A DNA stretch of 8,464 nt from an uncultured Bacilli bacterium (GCA_934096025.1 CAKOLP010000031.1:1-8464); one strand, 5' to 3'; positions 1 to 5,188 are shown, counted from the stretch's first letter. The notes: a model not told the origin generated them from the letters alone. Numbers and translations: made by a program.

Positions 1-110
1 GTAATACCAGTTAAGAATAATATTCTTTCTGTTGTAGTTGTTTTACCAGCATCGATGTGAGCCATGATACCGATATTTCTTAATTTGTCAATTGAAACGT
101 CTCTAGCCAT
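1..110 (-). CDS. fusA: Elongation factor G, N-terminal fragment
   Basis: This is the first 36 codons of translation elongation factor G, the ribosomal translocase GTPase; the rest lies beyond the left edge. The reading starts MARDVSIDKLRNIG and carries the G1 P-loop AHIDAGKTTTTER (residues 17-29), the standard EF-G version in which His and Asp precede the AGKTT. It is the third gene of the rpsL-rpsG-fusA string, starting only 6 bases after the rpsG stop. No strong ribosome binding site precedes it, only a weak AGATGG overlapping the end of rpsG, so translational coupling to rpsG is likely (inference). The call rests on a short but diagnostic stretch, and nothing can be said about the missing domains. 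Confidence 0.95.
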   Translation of the reverse strand, partial: MARDVSIDKLRNIGIMAHIDAGKTTTTERILFLTGI

Positions 111-116
111 ACGCAA

Positions 117-584
117 TTACCATCTATAATGAGCAAATGCTTTATTTGCTTCTGCCATTCTATGTGTATCTTCACGTTTTTTACATGCTCCACCTGTACC
201 ATTTGAAGCATCAATAATTTCGTTTGCAAGATTAATGGCCATTCCCTTTCCATTTCTTAATTTTGCATAGTTTACTAACCATCTTAAAGCTAGTGTTTGA
301 GCTCTATCATCTTTAACTTCCATTGGAACTTGATAATTAGAACCCCCAACTCTACGTGATTTAACTTCTAGAGCTGGTTTAATATTTTCTAAAGCTTGAT
401 TGTAAACTTCTAATGCTGGTTTTCCAGTTTGTTTTTCTACAATTTCAAAAGCTTCGTATAATATTTTTTGAGCTGTACCTTTTTTACCATCTAACATAAT
501 TTGATTTACTAATTTAGTAACAACTTTTGAATTATATATAGGATCTGGTAATACATCTCTTTTAACTGCACGTCTTTTACGCAT
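117..584 (-). CDS. rpsG: 30S ribosomal protein S7
   Basis: S7 is a primary binder of the 16S rRNA 3' major domain and helps form the head and E site of the small subunit. The 155-residue product is the normal length (about 156) and shows the family signatures DVLPDPIYNSK near residue 10, KSRRVGGSNYQVP near 75-87, LRWLVNYA near 100 and the C-terminal KKREDTHRMAEANKAFAHYRW region. The ATG is preceded by TAGGAGGATAAAAA, a full Shine-Dalgarno sequence that fixes the start. It lies 18 bases after rpsL and 6 bases before fusA, so the three genes are almost certainly one transcript. Stop is TAA. Nothing is unusual in the protein. Confidence 0.98.
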   Translation of the reverse strand: MRKRRAVKRDVLPDPIYNSKVVTKLVNQIMLDGKKGTAQKILYEAFEIVEKQTGKPALEVYNQALENIKPALEVKSRRVGGSNYQVPMEVKDDRAQTLALRWLVNYAKLRNGKGMAINLANEIIDASNGTGGACKKREDTHRMAEANKAFAHYRW

Positions 585-602
585 TTTTTATCCTCCTATC
601 TA

Positions 603-1016
603 CTATTTTTTATCTTTTTTTGCACCGTACTTACTACGACCTTGTTTACGATCTTGTACGCCGTGAGTATCAAGTGTACCTCTTACGATATGGTAACGAA
701 CACCGATTAAATCCTTAACACGACCACCTCTTACTAAAACAACACTGTGTTCTTGTAGATTATGACCAATACCAGGGATATAAGCATCGATTTCTTTTCC
801 ATTAGAAAGTCTAACCCGAGCGTATTTTCTTAATGCTGAGTTCGGTTTTTTAGGTTTTGTTGTAGCAACTTTTGTACAAACACCTCTTTTTTGTGGACTC
901 TTAGCATCAGTTTGTTTCTTTTCAAGCGTATTATATCCAACATTTAATACTGGACTTTTGCTTTTTCTTTTCTTGTTCTTACGACCATCCTTTACTAATT
1001 GGTGTATCGTTGGCAT
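603..1016 (-). CDS. rpsL: 30S ribosomal protein S12
   Basis: S12 lies at the decoding centre and controls accuracy and streptomycin response. The 137-residue product is the Firmicutes form, with the extra segment around residues 24-40 that the E. coli protein lacks. Conserved pieces are PQKRGVCTKV (41-50), KPKKPNSALRKYARVRL (54-70), GIGHNLQEHSVVLVRGGRVKDL (82-103) and RSKYGAKK near the end. K56, K57 and K101 correspond to E. coli K42, K43 and K87, and D102 to D88, the methylthiolation site. The residue after KDL, which is proline (P90) in the E. coli and B. subtilis proteins as I recall them, is Ile104, codon ATC at 705-707. The ATG follows AAAGGAGAGAGATACA. Stop is TAG. It has its own promoter and leader and heads rpsL-rpsG-fusA. 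Confidence 0.98.
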   Translation of the reverse strand: MPTIHQLVKDGRKNKKRKSKSPVLNVGYNTLEKKQTDAKSPQKRGVCTKVATTKPKKPNSALRKYARVRLSNGKEIDAYIPGIGHNLQEHSVVLVRGGRVKDLIGVRYHIVRGTLDTHGVQDRKQGRSKYGAKKDKK

Positions 1017-1106
1017 TGTATCTCTCTCCTTTCATTAACACACAACCTGGTGTATCAAACTCTGCTATAAAGTAAGTTCTACCAAGGCAGAACTGTGCTT
1101 TTTTGC
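1017..1106 (-). promoter_or_regulatory. rpsL 5' leader with competing hairpins
   Basis: About 90 bases separate the predicted start of transcription (near 1106) from the rpsL ATG, long for a simple leader. In the transcript AGTTCTG (plus-strand 1088-1094) pairs with TAGAACT (1075-1081) across a 6-base loop, with one G-U pair. The same segment, AGTTCTGC, can instead pair with GCAGAGTT (1058-1065), using two wobble pairs, so the two folds exclude each other. A weak ACAC/GTGT hairpin and the ribosome binding site AAAGGAG follow. An autoregulatory role, for example by S7 or S12, is only an inference; I do not recognise a described leader family here. Confidence 0.45.
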
Positions 1107-1112
1107 AGTATT

Positions 1113-1142
1113 ACTATATCATTATTTTTATATGATTGTCAA
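1113..1142 (-). promoter_or_regulatory. Promoter of rpsL-rpsG-fusA
   Basis: On the minus strand TTGACA (1137-1142, perfect -35) is followed after 18 bases by TATAGT (1113-1118, five of six to consensus). Transcription would begin near 1106. The -35 starts 4 bases after the stop codon of the 47-codon gene, so the ribosomal genes need not depend on transcription from upstream. This agrees with a terminator already closing rplJL. Confidence 0.75.
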
Positions 1143-1146
1143 GCTT

Positions 1147-1290
1147 TTATATTCCTAAATTTTTGTAAAGAATATAGATAAAATATGATGCTACTAGCAA
1201 ACAAAGCAAAAGCAAAATGCTTAAAAATAACATCTCTGATAATCCCCACCCATTTTTATTTTTAATAATTCCTTTAATTTCTTTTTTCAT
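1147..1290 (-). CDS. 47-aa prepilin-like single-helix membrane protein
   Basis: I do not recognise this gene by name. The 47 residues fall into a lysine-rich start (MKKEIKGIIKNKNG), then WGLSEML, then about 23 hydrophobic residues (20-42) and a short tail ending KNLGI. The stretch NG-WGLSE has the layout of a class III (type IV prepilin) signal: Gly at -1, an aromatic residue at +1, Leu at +3 and Glu at +5, followed directly by the hydrophobic helix. Cleavage after Gly14 would leave only 33 residues, far shorter than known pilins or ComG pseudopilins, so it may simply be a small membrane protein. Support for a real gene is strong: AGGTGA lies 5 bases upstream of the ATG, and TTGACT-N17-TATAAT sits just before it. 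It lies between rplL and rpsL, where rpoBC usually are, in the same direction. Stop is TAA. Confidence 0.75.
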   Translation of the reverse strand: MKKEIKGIIKNKNGWGLSEMLFLSILLLLCLLVASYFIYILYKNLGI

Positions 1291-1310
1291 CTTTTTCACC
1301 TGTCTTTTAA

Positions 1311-1339
1311 ATTATAGTAAAACTCTTAATTAAAGTCAA
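1311..1339 (-). promoter_or_regulatory. Promoter of the 47-codon gene
   Basis: TTGACT (1334-1339, five of six to the -35 consensus) is followed after exactly 17 bases by a perfect TATAAT (1311-1316) on the minus strand. Transcription would start near 1304, leaving a leader of only about 14 bases that still contains the AGGTGA ribosome binding site. The -10 and part of the spacer overlap one arm of a 12-bp inverted repeat, so it could be a regulated promoter. Confidence 0.8.
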
Positions 1340-1389
1340 TCTTGATAGATTTTTTTGTCTTTTTTTAATTGTTTTATGAGTTTTACTAT
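1314..1389. repeat. Perfect 12-bp inverted repeat around a promoter
   Basis: ATAGTAAAACTC at 1314-1325 and GAGTTTTACTAT at 1378-1389 are exact inverted copies with 52 bases between them. The left arm covers the 3' part of the spacer and most of the -10 of the promoter of the 47-codon gene; the right arm lies about 40 bases upstream of its -35. The arrangement suits a pair of operator half-sites bridged by a looping regulator, but no regulator is known. The remaining sequence up to the rplL terminator is poly-A/T-rich and I see no gene in it. Confidence 0.6.
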
Positions 1390-1493
1390 TTTTTACACTT
1401 GATTTTATAAAATTTGCTAAAATTATTTTTATTTATTTTTTTCTAATCCTTTACTTGTTTTTGCTTTTTTATTCTTTATAAAGTTCACAAACA

Positions 1494-1522
1494 TAAAAAA
1501 AGAGCAAATATTATGCCCTTTT
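1494..1522 (-). terminator. Intrinsic terminator after rplL
   Basis: On the minus strand AAAAGGGCA and TGCTCTTTT form a 9-bp stem with one G-U pair around a 7-base loop, followed by a run of T. It begins 11 bases after the rplL stop codon, so it closes the rplJ-rplL transcript before the 47-codon gene and rpsL. Confidence 0.85.
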
Positions 1523-1532
1523 AAAGATTTTA

Positions 1533-1898
1533 TTAAACTAATTCTACTTCTGCACCAGCTTCAGTTAATTGAGTTTTGATAGCTTCAGCTTCTTCAGCAG
1601 GAATGTTTTCTTTAAGATTTCCTCCGTTATCAGCTAAACCTTTTGCTTCAACTAATCCTAAACCAGTAATTTCTTTAATGATTTTAATAACTGCAATTTT
1701 GTTTCCACCAGCTGATTTTAATACAACTGTTTTAGTTGATGGTCCTTCTTCAGCAGCAGCAGCTGGAGCAGCAGCTACAGCAACAGCCATTGGATCTACA
1801 CCAAATTCTTCTTTCATTGCATCTACTAATTCTTTTACTTCAAGAATAGTCATTTCTTTTAAACTACTAATAAAATCTTCTTTGTTTAATTTTGCCAT
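1533..1898 (-). CDS. rplL: 50S ribosomal protein L7/L12
   Basis: L7/L12 forms the flexible stalk that recruits translation GTPases; several dimers bind the C-terminal helix of L10. The 121 residues show the usual three parts: an N-terminal dimerisation domain (1-35, ending EEFGVDP), an Ala/Pro/Glu hinge (about 36-52) and a C-terminal factor-binding domain (from about 57) with LKSAGGNKIAVIKIIKEITGLGL and the closing AEAIKTQLTEAGAEVELV. The factor-contact lysine of the NK motif (E. coli K65) and the lysine of EAK (K84) are kept; K81 is Val. The gene starts 2 bases after the rplJ stop, and its ribosome binding site AAGGGAAGG lies within the last rplJ codons, so the two are translationally linked. 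A terminator follows. Confidence 0.98.
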   Translation of the reverse strand: MAKLNKEDFISSLKEMTILEVKELVDAMKEEFGVDPMAVAVAAAPAAAAEEGPSTKTVVLKSAGGNKIAVIKIIKEITGLGLVEAKGLADNGGNLKENIPAEEAEAIKTQLTEAGAEVELV

Positions 1899-1900
1899 AA

Positions 1901-2398
1901 TTATTCCTTCCCTTCTAATTGTTCAGCATATAAATTTAAACCTATTGCTAAATCTTTTACATATTGCATCATTCCACCAGCTAACATCGTTAATAAGCCT
2001 TCTCTTGATGGGATTTCTGCGTATTCTTTAATTGTAGCTAAATCTGCTACGTCGCCACTTATTACACCAATACGAATATCTAGTTTATCGTATTTTTTTG
2101 CAAAGCTACTTACTATTTTTATTGGTTCTAACAATTCTTTACCAAACAAAATAGCATTAGGGCCTTCTAAAAATCCGTCTAGATTAATGTTAAGTTCTTC
2201 AGCAGCTCTCTTAAGTAAGGTGTTTTTGTAAACTTTAACTTCAGAATCAACTTTTTTTAATTCGCGTCTTAATTCACTTAATTCTTCAACAGTCATTCCT
2301 TGATATTGAAAAATTATAACACTTTCACTTGTTTTAAGTTTGTCAGCAATTTCACTAACAACAAGTTTCTTTTGTTCAAGAATCTTTGTGCTTGCCAT
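1901..2398 (-). CDS. rplJ: 50S ribosomal protein L10
   Basis: L10 anchors the L7/L12 dimers to the L11-binding region of 23S rRNA. The 165-residue protein has normal length. Its globular part carries the YKNTLLKRAAEE and EGPNAILFG motifs (about 57-86) and AEIPSREGLLTMLAGGMM (about 127-144). The C-terminal helix that binds L7/L12 is the last 25 or so residues (QYVKDLAIGLNLYAEQ). The ATG follows AAGGAGGAGAAA. Upstream is a typical L10 leader and a separate promoter, so rplJ-rplL can be expressed and autoregulated by the L10-L12 complex apart from rplK-rplA, as is known for this leader family. Confidence 0.98.
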   Translation of the reverse strand: MASTKILEQKKLVVSEIADKLKTSESVIIFQYQGMTVEELSELRRELKKVDSEVKVYKNTLLKRAAEELNINLDGFLEGPNAILFGKELLEPIKIVSSFAKKYDKLDIRIGVISGDVADLATIKEYAEIPSREGLLTMLAGGMMQYVKDLAIGLNLYAEQLEGKE

Positions 2399-2510
2399 TT
2401 TCTCCTCCTTAATATATTAGAAAAGCTTCCAAGAGGGAAGCTTAAAAGTATTTAAGTATCCCCTCGGTAGGTCTTACATTTGCCTACTGTCTTCGGTTTC
2501 GCTTTTTCTA
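2399..2510 (-). promoter_or_regulatory. L10 leader (ribosomal protein leader RNA)
   Basis: The leader of rplJ carries the hallmark of the bacterial L10 leader family: AACCGAAGACAGTAGG paired with CCTACCGAGG (minus strand, plus coordinates about 2462-2501), which mimics the 23S rRNA site bound by L10(L12)n. A separate stable hairpin follows (2423-2443), then the ribosome binding site AAGGAGG. The start near 2510 is inferred from the consensus promoter. In this family excess L10 complex binds the leader and lowers rplJL expression. Confidence 0.9.
2419..2443 (-). terminator. Probable attenuator hairpin in the L10 leader
   Basis: AAGCTTCC and GGAAGCTT make a perfect 8-bp stem with a 5-base loop (CTCTT), followed by TTCTAATAT on the minus strand. 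The U tract is short and interrupted, so it may be a weak, regulated attenuator, as in B. subtilis-type L10 leaders, rather than a full terminator. Confidence 0.6.
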
Positions 2511-2516
2511 ACTTGT

Positions 2517-2545
2517 ATTATATTATAAGTTTTATTAATTGTCAA
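2517..2545 (-). promoter_or_regulatory. Consensus promoter of rplJ-rplL
   Basis: A perfect TTGACA (2540-2545) and a perfect TATAAT (2517-2522) are separated by 17 bases on the minus strand. The -35 lies within the last codons of rplA (Phe-Asp-Asn). A second TATAAT overlaps at 2522-2527 but with a poor spacing. Transcription would begin near 2510 and take in the whole L10 leader. Confidence 0.85.
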
Positions 2546-3233
2546 AACTATTTTTATCTATTTTTATTCCAGGTCCCATAGTTGTAGAAATAGCAATATT
2601 TTGTACGAATGTTCCTTTAACTGCACTTGGCTTAAGTCTTGATATAGCATTTACAACATAAACTAAGTTTTCTTTTAGTTTATCTGCATCAAATGATACT
2701 TTACCAATTACAGTATGAATATTACCAAACTTATCATTTTTAAATGTTACCATACCTTTTTTAAGGTCTTCTACTACAGCACCAACTTTTGTTGTAACTG
2801 TATTTGTTTTAGGGTTTGGCATTAAATTACGAGGTCCAAGGATGTTACCAATTTTTCCAACTTCTGGCATCATATCTGGAGTTGCAACTACAACATCAAA
2901 ATCAAACCAGTTTTCATTTTTAATCTTATCAAGTAAGTCCTTTTCCCCAACATAATCAGCACCAGCATTTTTTGCTTCTTCAGCTAAAGCTCCTTTAGCA
3001 ATAACTAATACCTTTTTAGATTTACCAGTACCATTTGGTAATGATAATGCTCCCTTTAATTGTTGATCGGCTTTTTTAGGGTCAATATTCAATTTGATTG
3101 CTACATCTATTGTACTATCAAACTTAGTAACAGATGTTTCTTTTGCCAATTTAATTGCATCATCTAAATTATATGCTACATTTTTATCTACATTCTTTGA
3201 TGCTTCCACATATTTTTTTCCATATTTTTTCAT
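2535..3233 (-). CDS. rplA: 50S ribosomal protein L1
   Basis: L1 builds the mobile L1 stalk that helps eject E-site tRNA, and in many bacteria represses its own operon by binding mRNA. The 232 residues match the normal length. The two-domain fold is recognised by TVDVAIKLN-like strand FDSTIDVAIKLNID (about 38-51), the domain II segment KVLVIAKG (about 74-81), the signature LGPRNLMPNPKTNTVT (about 132-147; Asn replaces the usual Gly in RGLMPNP) and the closing ISTTMGPGIKID. The ATG is preceded by TAGGAGGTAAAAA. It follows rplK by 48 bases; the next gene, rplJ, has its own promoter inside the rplA 3' end. Confidence 0.98.
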   Translation of the reverse strand: MKKYGKKYVEASKNVDKNVAYNLDDAIKLAKETSVTKFDSTIDVAIKLNIDPKKADQQLKGALSLPNGTGKSKKVLVIAKGALAEEAKNAGADYVGEKDLLDKIKNENWFDFDVVVATPDMMPEVGKIGNILGPRNLMPNPKTNTVTTKVGAVVEDLKKGMVTFKNDKFGNIHTVIGKVSFDADKLKENLVYVVNAISRLKPSAVKGTFVQNIAISTTMGPGIKIDKNSFDN

Positions 3234-3281
3234 TTTTTACCTCCTAACTGTGGTTAATTAAGCGGACACTTATTTATTTTT

Positions 3282-3869
3282 TTATTCTGCGTTATTTTCA
3301 TCAGCGTGCGTTGGAACTTCAACATTTCCCTCAGCAAGTTCTTTTGCTTCAGCTTCCATTTCTGCTAATTGTTCTTCACGCTTTGCTTGTTCTTTTTCTT
3401 CTTTTTCTGCTTCTTTTTCTTGTTCTTTTAATTCAGCGTCATTTAATCCTTCAATAGCAATACCCATGTTACGAGCAGTTCCGGCAATAGTTTTCATTGC
3501 TGATTCTACATCATAAGCATTTAAATCAGGCATCTTAGTTTCTGCTATTTCTCTTAATTCTTTTTGTGTAATTGTTGCTACAGTTTCATTAGCACCTTTC
3601 TTACTACCGCTTTTAATCTTAGCAACTTTTTTAAGTAAGAATGCTGCTGGAGCAGTTTTTAAAACAAAATCAAAAGAACGATCATCATAAATTGTTATTT
3701 CACAAGGTACAACATCACCCATTTTATCACGACTTGCTTCATTAAACTTAGTACAGAATTCTCCAAGATTAATTCCTGCAGGCCCTAAAACAGTACCAAC
3801 TGGTGGTGCAGGTGTTGCTTTACCAGCTTCAATTTGTAATTTTATTTTCTTTACGACTTCTTTAGCCAC
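3282..3869 (-). CDS. rplK: 50S ribosomal protein L11 with charged C-terminal tail
   Basis: L11 binds the GTPase-associated region of 23S rRNA. I place the start at the GTG at 3867-3869, giving MAKEVVKK as in other L11 proteins; AGGAGG lies 8 bases upstream. A longer reading from GTG 3878 would overlap that ribosome binding site. Residues 1-141 are a complete L11: the N-terminal domain with LQIEAGKATPAPPVG and the proline-rich hinge region near 73, then the RNA-binding C-terminal domain with IAETKMPDLNA and GTARNMGIAIEG. A further 54 residues (142-195) are rich in Glu, Lys and Ala, probably helical or coiled coil to about 180, then a short acidic end. Most bacterial L11 proteins stop near 141. 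It heads the rplK-rplA transcript; secE and nusG, often upstream, are not here. Confidence 0.96.
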   Translation of the reverse strand: MAKEVVKKIKLQIEAGKATPAPPVGTVLGPAGINLGEFCTKFNEASRDKMGDVVPCEITIYDDRSFDFVLKTAPAAFLLKKVAKIKSGSKKGANETVATITQKELREIAETKMPDLNAYDVESAMKTIAGTARNMGIAIEGLNDAELKEQEKEAEKEEKEQAKREEQLAEMEAEAKELAEGNVEVPTHADENNAE

Positions 3870-3899
3870 GAAAAACACCTCCTATAATTTTTTCTCGCG

Positions 3900-3940
3900 T
3901 AAGTGGTTAAAGGGCAAGTCCGCATTATCCCCTCCACTTA
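3900..3940 (-). promoter_or_regulatory. rplK leader hairpin, possible L1-binding site
   Basis: In the rplK leader TAAGTGG and CCACTTA form a perfect 7-bp stem. Inside it AGGG pairs with CCCT, with an unpaired TTAA on the 3' side only, then a loop containing TGCGGAC. This asymmetric bulge next to a GTGG/CCAC helix resembles the L1 site in 23S rRNA and L1 operators in mRNA. Autoregulation by L1 is an inference from this layout and from the position upstream of rplK-rplA. Confidence 0.5.
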
Positions 3941-3976
3941 ACAATTTTATAAAATATATAAACTTGCACTTAAGAT

Positions 3977-4006
3977 ATTATCATATTTTTTTATATTTTA
4001 CAACAA
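3977..4006 (-). promoter_or_regulatory. Likely promoter of rplK-rplA
   Basis: TTGTTG (4001-4006) and GATAAT (3977-3982) are 18 bases apart on the minus strand. The -35 match is modest and the region is so AT-rich that other -10-like hexamers (for example TAATAT two bases on) are possible. A start near 3970 would give a leader of about 100 bases that holds the 3900-3940 hairpin. Confidence 0.4.
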
Positions 4007-4022
4007 AATTTTATGAAAATTA

Positions 4023-4051
4023 TTGGAAGATTATTAAAAGTATGTTAATAT
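4023..4051 (+). promoter_or_regulatory. Weak candidate promoter of the plus-strand membrane gene
   Basis: TTGGAA (4023-4028) and TAATAT (4046-4051) lie 17 bases apart, and would start transcription near 4058, just before the AAGGAGAGG ribosome binding site. Both hexamers are imperfect, so this is the best of several poor choices in the 200-base divergent interval with rplK. Confidence 0.3.
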
Positions 4052-4076
4052 TAAAATACTAAGGAGAGGATAAAAA

Positions 4077-5087
4077 GTGGCCAGAAAATTTTTTAATCAA
4101 AAAGTAAAAAAGAAAAACAATTTTTCTACGTCAACCATAGTTATTGGTGGTATTGTAGGTATTTTAATCCTTATAGCAATTGCTTTACTTATGAGTATTA
4201 ATAAAAAAGATAGTCATAAAGATGCCGTAATTGAATTAGGAGAGTCTGTTGCAGTAGAGGTTAATACATCACTTCCAGATAAAACATTATTCTTTAAAGA
4301 ATTACAAAATGTAAAAGAAAGTGATATTAAAGCTGACTTTAGTAAAGTTAACCTTGATGAAGTAGGTAGCTATGGTGTAAATATTAAGATTTATGGAAAA
4401 AATTATGAGGGAATTTTAATAGTAGTAGATACTGAAAGTCCAACATTACAATTAAAAGACCTAACTATTGCCAAAGGGGAAACTTATAAACCTAAAGACT
4501 TTGTAAAAAAATGTGTTGATAATAGTAAAAAAGACTGTAACGTAGAATATTACTCTTTAGGAGTAACACAAGATGCTGAAAAAATTGATTATAGTAGTTT
4601 TACTGACGAGGGAACATATACAATCCAAATTGTTGCTTCTGATGAATCTGGTAATTATACTGCTCCGGTGTCAACTACTCTTACTATAGGAAATAAATCT
4701 AGTAATACTGTTCCTAAAAATTGTAAATATGGAAACTCAGTTTATGACTCTACAAAATATAATCTAGCTGTAGATATTACTGAAAATGGTTGTGCTGTTG
4801 ATTTAAATTTATATCAAAACGAAAATACTTTAAAACCTGTTAAAAATTTAATAACAACTGAAGAAGAAAAACTTAAAAAAGAATTAAGTAAAATAAAACT
4901 TAATACTAAGGATATATACTTAACAAATGAATATAGTGCTATATTAAATAATACTGGTAATGGTATTGTGGGTTATAGTCTTTATATTGAAGTTTCTATT
5001 ACTGTAAACAATAATAAAGAAGTAATCGAATCATACTATTTAAATAAAGATGGTTCAAGAAAATATGTGGTTAATAAATATCTTTAA
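4077..5087 (+). CDS. Membrane-anchored extracellular protein with Ig-like domain
   Basis: I cannot name this gene. The 336-residue product has a basic cytoplasmic start (residues 1-15), one transmembrane helix (about 20-40) and a long extracellular part. The middle (about 50-205) looks like one or two bacterial Ig-like modules of the DUF5011 type: VDTESPTLQL at 117-126, a cysteine loop at 146-154, and DEGTYTIQIVASDESGNYT at 178-195, the usual end of such a repeat. The last third (about 215-336) has a second cysteine pair (216, 239) and no family I know. The four cysteines suggest two disulfides. The start is GTG, set by AAGGAGAGG 7 bases upstream. It is the only plus-strand gene, divergent from rplK and convergent with an exported CTHC thioredoxin-fold protein, and ends in a strong terminator. 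Function unknown; a cell-surface role is inferred. Confidence 0.85.
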   Translation: MARKFFNQKVKKKNNFSTSTIVIGGIVGILILIAIALLMSINKKDSHKDAVIELGESVAVEVNTSLPDKTLFFKELQNVKESDIKADFSKVNLDEVGSYGVNIKIYGKNYEGILIVVDTESPTLQLKDLTIAKGETYKPKDFVKKCVDNSKKDCNVEYYSLGVTQDAEKIDYSSFTDEGTYTIQIVASDESGNYTAPVSTTLTIGNKSSNTVPKNCKYGNSVYDSTKYNLAVDITENGCAVDLNLYQNENTLKPVKNLITTEEEKLKKELSKIKLNTKDIYLTNEYSAILNNTGNGIVGYSLYIEVSITVNNNKEVIESYYLNKDGSRKYVVNKYL

Positions 5088-5140
5088 TAATAAATAAATT
5101 TAAATAACGGTTCTTCGAAATTTAGTGGGGAGCTAAAATA

Positions 5141-5175
5141 ACTGTTAATAACTTCATACTTATTAACAGTTTTTA
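5141..5175 (+). terminator. Strong intrinsic terminator after the membrane gene
   Basis: ACTGTTAATA (5141-5150) and TATTAACAGT (5161-5170) form a perfect 10-bp stem with a 10-base loop, followed by five T. On the other strand the hairpin is followed by TATTTTAG, so it may partly stop opposing transcription too. It lies about 53 bases after the stop codon. Confidence 0.85.
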
Positions 5176-5188
5176 TATGTCTTTTTTA

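Noticed and set aside
1429..1494. 21-codon minus-strand frame just after the rplL terminator
   Set aside because: It begins within the terminator T-tract, has no ribosome binding site and is mostly lysine and asparagine from poly-A/T sequence.
1576..2031. Plus-strand open frame of 151 codons opposite rplL and rplJ
   Set aside because: It is antisense to two certain ribosomal protein genes, has no ribosome binding site and its composition mirrors the Ala-rich hinge of L7/L12 on the other strand.
3870..3878. Longer rplK start at GTG 3878 (MFFVAKE)
   Set aside because: That GTG overlaps the AGGAGGTG ribosome binding site; the GTG at 3869 is 8 bases from it and gives the usual L11 N-terminus.
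5115..5138. Small TTTAG/CTAAA hairpin with a GGGGAG loop, considered as a riboswitch or tRNA remnant
   Set aside because: Only five AT-rich pairs, no match to a riboswitch or tRNA pattern I know, and it lies just before a terminator after a stop codon with no downstream gene.
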